Shown here: one piece after another, positions 58,392 to 64,000 of the stretch | Numbering within the stretch: the first letter of the stretch is position 1 | How the letters are laid out: every line of letters starts with the position of its first letter | The notes under the pieces: model-generated | What the model saw: the letters and a program-made list of their open reading frames with translations, nothing else | What the model was told of the DNA's origin: nothing | The model's database searches: none | Position numbers and translations under genes: made by a program | Origin: Sphagnum compactum | Lineage: Eukaryota > Bryophyta > Sphagnopsida > Sphagnales | Direction: 5' to 3' | Length of the DNA: 64,000 bases | Assembly: GCA_965153455.1 (NCBI GenBank) | Contig: OZ234501.1 | Span: 15,984,855-16,048,854, forward strand

Positions 58392-61300
58392 GTATGTTCC
58401 TTGTACTTAATTACAACAAGTCTTCCTCAACTGAACCTGTTAACTCACCTTGCCAAAACCTCCTGTCAATTCTCTCATGGGTCTCTAATAAAAATGCGAG
58501 TGCAACAAGTCTCAAATGTCCACTTGCATATTGCCTTGAATTGTTTGTTGTGGAGATTTCTCTGCAAATTCATAGATATATGGCATATTGCCAAGCAAGC
58601 ACAGTTAGGGTGTTCTGGAGGGCTTCAATCCTAGAATGTATTTGTAATTTGACATACGTGTATAGCTTGAAAGTGGAAGTCCACCCTTGCATTCGACCAT
58701 GTAAAACAGTTAAGATGATTGAGGATTGTATTGGCTCACAGATGGTTTTCCTTTTGAAGGCAGATTATTCTTATATATGAAAGCAATCTTTGATATGCAT
58801 CCTATCCCAATTGTCAAGCACATGGGCACAAAAACTATTGTGGCCAAAGAATTTTAAGCATGGAAAAGAACTAGAACAAACCATAACCAACGCATGTCTG
58901 AATGTATGTCCAAACATAGAACATGATAATTTAAATTTAAGTCATGAAATATGTAAGATCAAAACCTAAACACAATTTTATTTGAAGCATGAAGGTCCAA
59001 AAACATGAAATAAAGGAAGTAGAGTTCATGCATTTGAGGTTTATCGATCAATTGTAATGATTGGCCCCAAGTGTTGAAACATCAATGGTCTCTTCTTTTT
59101 TATGCTTTGTTGCAAGGTATTTTATGGTGTTTATGATGGGGCTACGGGAAAATTGTAAACTCCATCTTGAATGTGTGAAATATTGAACAATGCTCAAATA
59201 TAAAGTGTTGTTAGAGATGCTTTAATTATAAGATGTCATAAGTGAGAATTGAACCTTTCACCTTCACAATCACAAATAATGTCCTTAATCAACTCATAAC
59301 ATTTTCATGTTATATCAAAAAAAATGTCAACACATCATTATAAACATGTTCAATTTAAATCCTTTTGCATATCTAAATTTTGAAATGCAATTTCTTTCTC
59401 ATAACATGTTTAATTAAAGAAAAATGAATACTTGTTTTCAAAGCATTTCAAAAATATATTCTTTGATTTAAACATACTTTCTAAATATTTAAATCATTTG
59501 TGAGGATTGTTTTTACTTTTAATTACATTCCTAACTTCAAATGTTATTATTGGTTTTTCAAATCGTGTTCAATTGAAGCAAGAGAAAAGTTGATCTAATA
59601 TTAACCATTCAAGGTGCTTTTAATGGGATCAAAGGAAAAAATCCATTTTCTATGCAATGACCAAAATCAAAAAAATTAAAAATTTATGTTTTTTGATGTG
59701 TGATTTACGTATTTGTAATTTTTTGCTACAATGAACATTCACATTATCTTTACTTTGAATATACAAAAAACTTTAACAACAAACATTTCATAATCTAGGA
59801 ATATCAAGATTCAATATCACAATCACCTGATGTTGACTTTATGGTTTTATTTAATTTGGCATATATTTGATTTTGCAAGGATATCCCACAATGTCATCAT
59901 TTAATGTAACTAATCATAAAAATAATATTTTATAATAAGGTGAAAATGTATTAGAAGGGGAAAGTTAAGGAAAAATTTCCTTTTGAATTACACATAATTT
60001 TGTTTTTGCTTCCATTTCATTTATTGTTTAATAAACATTTGAAATGAATTTGAACACAATGTTCACATCACAATTGTTGTTTCATTTCATTTGAATGAGA
60101 TTTTTTAATTAAAACTTAAATATATCACAAACTTACAATGACTCAAGCAAAACTTCTAATGATACATGTGATATTGGTGTAATTTTCATATGGAGTTAGA
60201 ATGGTAAAATCACCCCTTATTGAAAAAAATGATAAATTTCATGGAGTTTATCCAACATTTGAATGGTTTTGGAATTTTTTTTCATTTTTTAATTTATTAT
60301 GAAAAGTATCATAACTCTGTAAGCATAATATTAATGGATGAAATCATAATCAAACATATAAAAAAAATTAAAAAATGCATTTTCACAACATCATTTGATG
60401 AACACATATGTAAAAAAATAAAGTCTAAAATTTTTCAAATTTTATTATCAAACCAATATAGGATACATTGAATTTATCATAAATTGTGTGTAAAGCTTGA
60501 AAATTTTCAATATAATAAGAATATATAACAAGTATGTTTGGTACTAGCAGATCAATATGGTATTCAAACACTTTTGAAAAGTAAAAGTTGAAAGTACATA
60601 AATGCATTTTATTCATGGATTAAGCATGAAATGTAAAAAGTCTAATATTTCATCTATTTGAACCAATTTGGTAAAAACTAACATCTACTTAAATTTTTTA
60701 CATTTAAGAACTACTTTTTCAATATCATTGTCATAAAGTCAAAAAATATGTTCATATCAATCATTGAAACAAATAATATATTTAAATTTAAAATTTTGAT
60801 ACAATAATGTGTATAAGTTGTCAAATACCATTTTAAATCTTGATTTAATTAAATTTCAAAAACACAATTTGAACAAATTTTTCTGTGACAACCTTGTTTG
60901 TTCATTCAAAATGCATGTTCACACAAAAATGATTTAAAATATTTTATAATCAAATTTTTGATAATTATATTTTAATTTCAATCATTCTTGGGTAAAACGT
61001 TGTTACACATTAAAAATATTTGTAAAACCAACCAAATAGGGGATTAAAACTTTCAATTTGGTTGAAATAATGAATAAGATGCAAAAATATAATGTTATAA
61101 AAAAGGAGGTGAAATTACTAGTAAAAAATTGTTTTAATTAGAATTTCATTTTTCCCATGTGTGATGATTGCTCCAATATTAAGTATTAAATAAATATTTT
61201 TCATTTATTGTTATTCCATGTTCAATTATGTCTTTCATAAAAGGAACTTCAAAAATAATTTATTACTAAGTGTGAAAGGATAAATGAAGGCCCAAATGCA

Positions 61301-64000
61301 AAATGAAATAAACTTTGATTTTGCAAATTTATTTATTGATCCATACAAATTTTATAAATGATAATAAATAAAAATTAAATAAAAATAGAGTTTAAATGTG
61401 TGTAAATCAAATAATGAAATACAATTCAATACCATTATGAAAATAAAAATGAAAATATTATCACCTAAAAAGAATTGAAAAGTTGAAAATTCATACAAAT
61501 AATTTAATATCAATGTATTTTATTAAAATTTAACCTTTAGTAATATAAAAATTATCATGTCTTTCAATATCAATTTTTATTAATAAATAAGTGCATTTCA
61601 TTTGCCCATCAATTCCCAAATTTAAGGATGATAAGATTGAAAACTAACAAATACACTAAAAAAATTCACTTACAATAATGTTAGATCAAAATATTATTCC
61701 CATTTCATGTCCCATTTGATTACATGATTAATCAATTTGATGAAATATGTAATTTGTTTGTTTTATTTGAGTGAATGTCACATTAATTTTTGGTATTCTT
61801 AATCAAATTGATGATTTTCATAATGAAAATCAATAGAAGTAAAATTAAATAACTTGAAACAACATGAATTCATATAGTGTAAAAATTTAGTCATAAATAT
61901 TTTTAATGTGTTTATATAATAACATCAAATTTGGTGTATTTATTCATCTATTTTAATTTGCCTTCTATTTAATTATCATAATTTTATTGTGAAAGGTGTA
62001 AAACTTGAGGATGTTAATGGAATGTTTCATCATTAAATTAAAGATTGTTTGATAATGTTTATCCAAATAACATAAGATTATAATTTATTTTTAGTTTAAC
62101 ATTTTTGTTAATCTTAAAGCTCTTAGTGAAACAAAACACAAATGTCATTAACCTCAATAGTTTATAGTTAAAAATGAAAAGCAAATTTTTTTTCGTACCA
62201 TGAATGTAGCCAATCATAAAATTGAAATTTAAAGTAAACATTTTTATATAAATGATATTATTTGTTTTTTTTTTTTGATGAGTTTCTCAACTCACAAATG
62301 TAGGTTGATAAAAAAATGTTCTCTATAAATTTTTTGGATATTGTTTCAAGTGTAAATTTATATATTGAAAAAAAATTATATTTATTAATAATGCATGTAT
62401 TTATATTTTCATTTCATGATGGGAGACAATGAAAAATGTTAATTGTAAACATAATTTGAAAAGGTAACAAAAGTCCATTTATTTATAGATGATATCAGTA
62501 AATTTTCAATTTTTTGTTGATTTTGAAAAGTTTTTTCATTTGTAGTTGAAACAAAGTGAAATCTTATTTGATTGATGACAAGAGGACTCATATTTGATCA
62601 AATGTGATATATTCATTACTAATGAATTTGTTTTGTAAAATTTCACTAAATATATAATTTAATAAATCATCATAAGTTTTTGTTCATGCCAATTTATTAA
62701 CATTTTATTAATTACATTTGTTAGTTTTCAATTTATGATCAATTCATATATTGTTGAAAAAATAAGGTGAAAACACATTATGATAGATTTTTTAGAAGTC
62801 ATGGTGTTAATTTTTTTTATCATCATGATATTTATATATATAATTTAAATGCACTCATCAAAATGTGCATTAGCTTTTTAAATCTTTCAAATTATAAAAA
62901 CATCACATTCAAAAAAAACATCAATACTCAATTTAAAGTGAACTTTGCAAATGAAACAAAACCATCATCACAATCCCTAAAATCATGGTTTTGCATTTTT
63001 TTCTCATAGAAAAATTGAATAACAAAACCAAAATGTTACTTTAAACATGATTTGAAGGGGTCTTTTTAAATATATCATAAATACATTAAAAATGGTTCAA
63101 AAAATGGACTTTGAGTTCTCATTAATTTGGTCCACTTAATGTGTTTTCATTTAATAGGTCCATTCTTTGTGAAAAATAATCCATTAAAAACATGTATGAA
63201 AAACTTCCAGAATAATTCTTCTAGTCGTCCTTTAAAGATTATTTACGTAATTGAAAAATTTATAATGTAAATGAAATACAATATCAATACCATAAGTTTG
63301 ATCATTAAATGGGGTGAACTTTTGAAAAATGATTAAGAAATACATTGCATTTAGATTTAACGTAATTTAAATTTGATTATTTTTTATTTTCAAATAAAAT
63401 TGTGCCTTCATCATTATTAATCATTTATTTCAAAACTTGTGCACATCTTGGACAATAAATGTAATATTAACAATTTGTTCTACCATGTTTCAAAAAAAAT
63501 TGATGATTTTGTAAATTTGTAAACTTTAGATGAAAATGAGCTTTTGGAATGAAATTCTTACCCAAACAAATGATTATTTAATGAGTTTTTTAAAATACTT
63601 ATCAATAAAGGTTGGTTTATTTCACACATCTTTTAGATCATTATAATGAAAACCCAATGAAAACATCTTTTAGAACAAGTTAATCCTCTAGGATGGAAAA
63701 ATTGTAATTATGAATTTTTATAATTATGTCATAAATTGTTGCATGAATGTTCTTTTTTCATATCTTCTTCGTTTTTTAGCTAATATCACCTTTTTGTGTT
63801 AATTTATCAAATGGGCTTGGGATGCTTGGCTTTTTCAAATGCCATTATTACATGATGGATAACATGAAAATTGTCACTATATTTTTTTTATCCAGCCATT
63901 TATTTTTTAATGTTTTCATTTGTGAATAACATGGTAATAACTTATGTGATCTTCTAGCAATTTTCTTCTTAACATTAATTTGTGGAATTTGAATTTCATG
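58392..64000. other. Very AT-rich gene-free stretch
   Basis: Immediately after COQ4 the sequence keeps gene-island composition to about 58800. It then becomes strongly AT-rich with many AAATGAAAT and CATTT-like words. No exon, RNA gene, LTR or convincing inverted-repeat element was found. Frames are below 90 codons and made of Asn/Lys/Ile/Phe/Leu. Confidence 0.5.

Overview
This window is nuclear DNA of a land plant. It holds intron-rich plant genes (a BTB-TAZ protein, the NEV/AGD5-type ArfGAP, the nuclear Deg9 protease, a DYW-class PPR gene), a plant-type Ty1/copia end, a PIF/Harbinger transposase relic and several MITE-like inverted-repeat elements. A seed-free plant, perhaps a fern, is my best guess, from protein divergence and a decayed DYW-PPR family. 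That placement is inference only.

Layout: 1-483 is a decayed copia 3' end with its LTR. 0.5-7.4 kb is AT-rich with two inverted-repeat elements (4110-4958 and a 161-bp MITE at 5968-6128). About 7.4-39.9 kb is a gene island. On the minus strand lie an unrecognised coiled-coil protein (8140-13781), an aldo/keto reductase (15397-17726), a small 95-aa protein (20505-21897), a frameshifted PPR-DYW pseudogene (25240-26820), an AGD5/NEV ArfGAP (29521-34142) and a BTB-TAZ protein (36320-39007). The plus strand carries mitochondrial-type ribosomal protein bL20 (22204-23155). 40-49 kb is AT-rich and transposon-rich: a 378-bp MITE, a broken PIF/Harbinger transposase and a diverged ~155-bp tandem array. 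49.4-58.4 kb is a second island: a broken PPR-DYW copy, a 63-bp minisatellite, DEG9 (minus, 51850-56342) and COQ4 (plus, 56988-58391). DEG9 and COQ4 share a divergent promoter that carries a 198-bp tandem duplication with telo-boxes. 58.4-64 kb is very AT-rich and appears gene-free.

Exon structures were rebuilt by eye from splice consensus and reading phase. For bL20, AKR, ArfGAP, BTB-TAZ, DEG9 and COQ4 every exon joins in phase and the totals are multiples of three. Several genes serve organelles or protein quality control (bL20 in mitochondrial translation, COQ4 in ubiquinone synthesis, DEG9 as a nuclear protease), but nothing suggests a functional cluster. No wholly new system is proven. 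The most interesting structures are a 226-bp near-identical inverted copy of an AKR intron/exon segment placed downstream of the same gene, the duplicated telo-box promoter, a minisatellite open in both directions, and several unclassified MITEs and tandem arrays.
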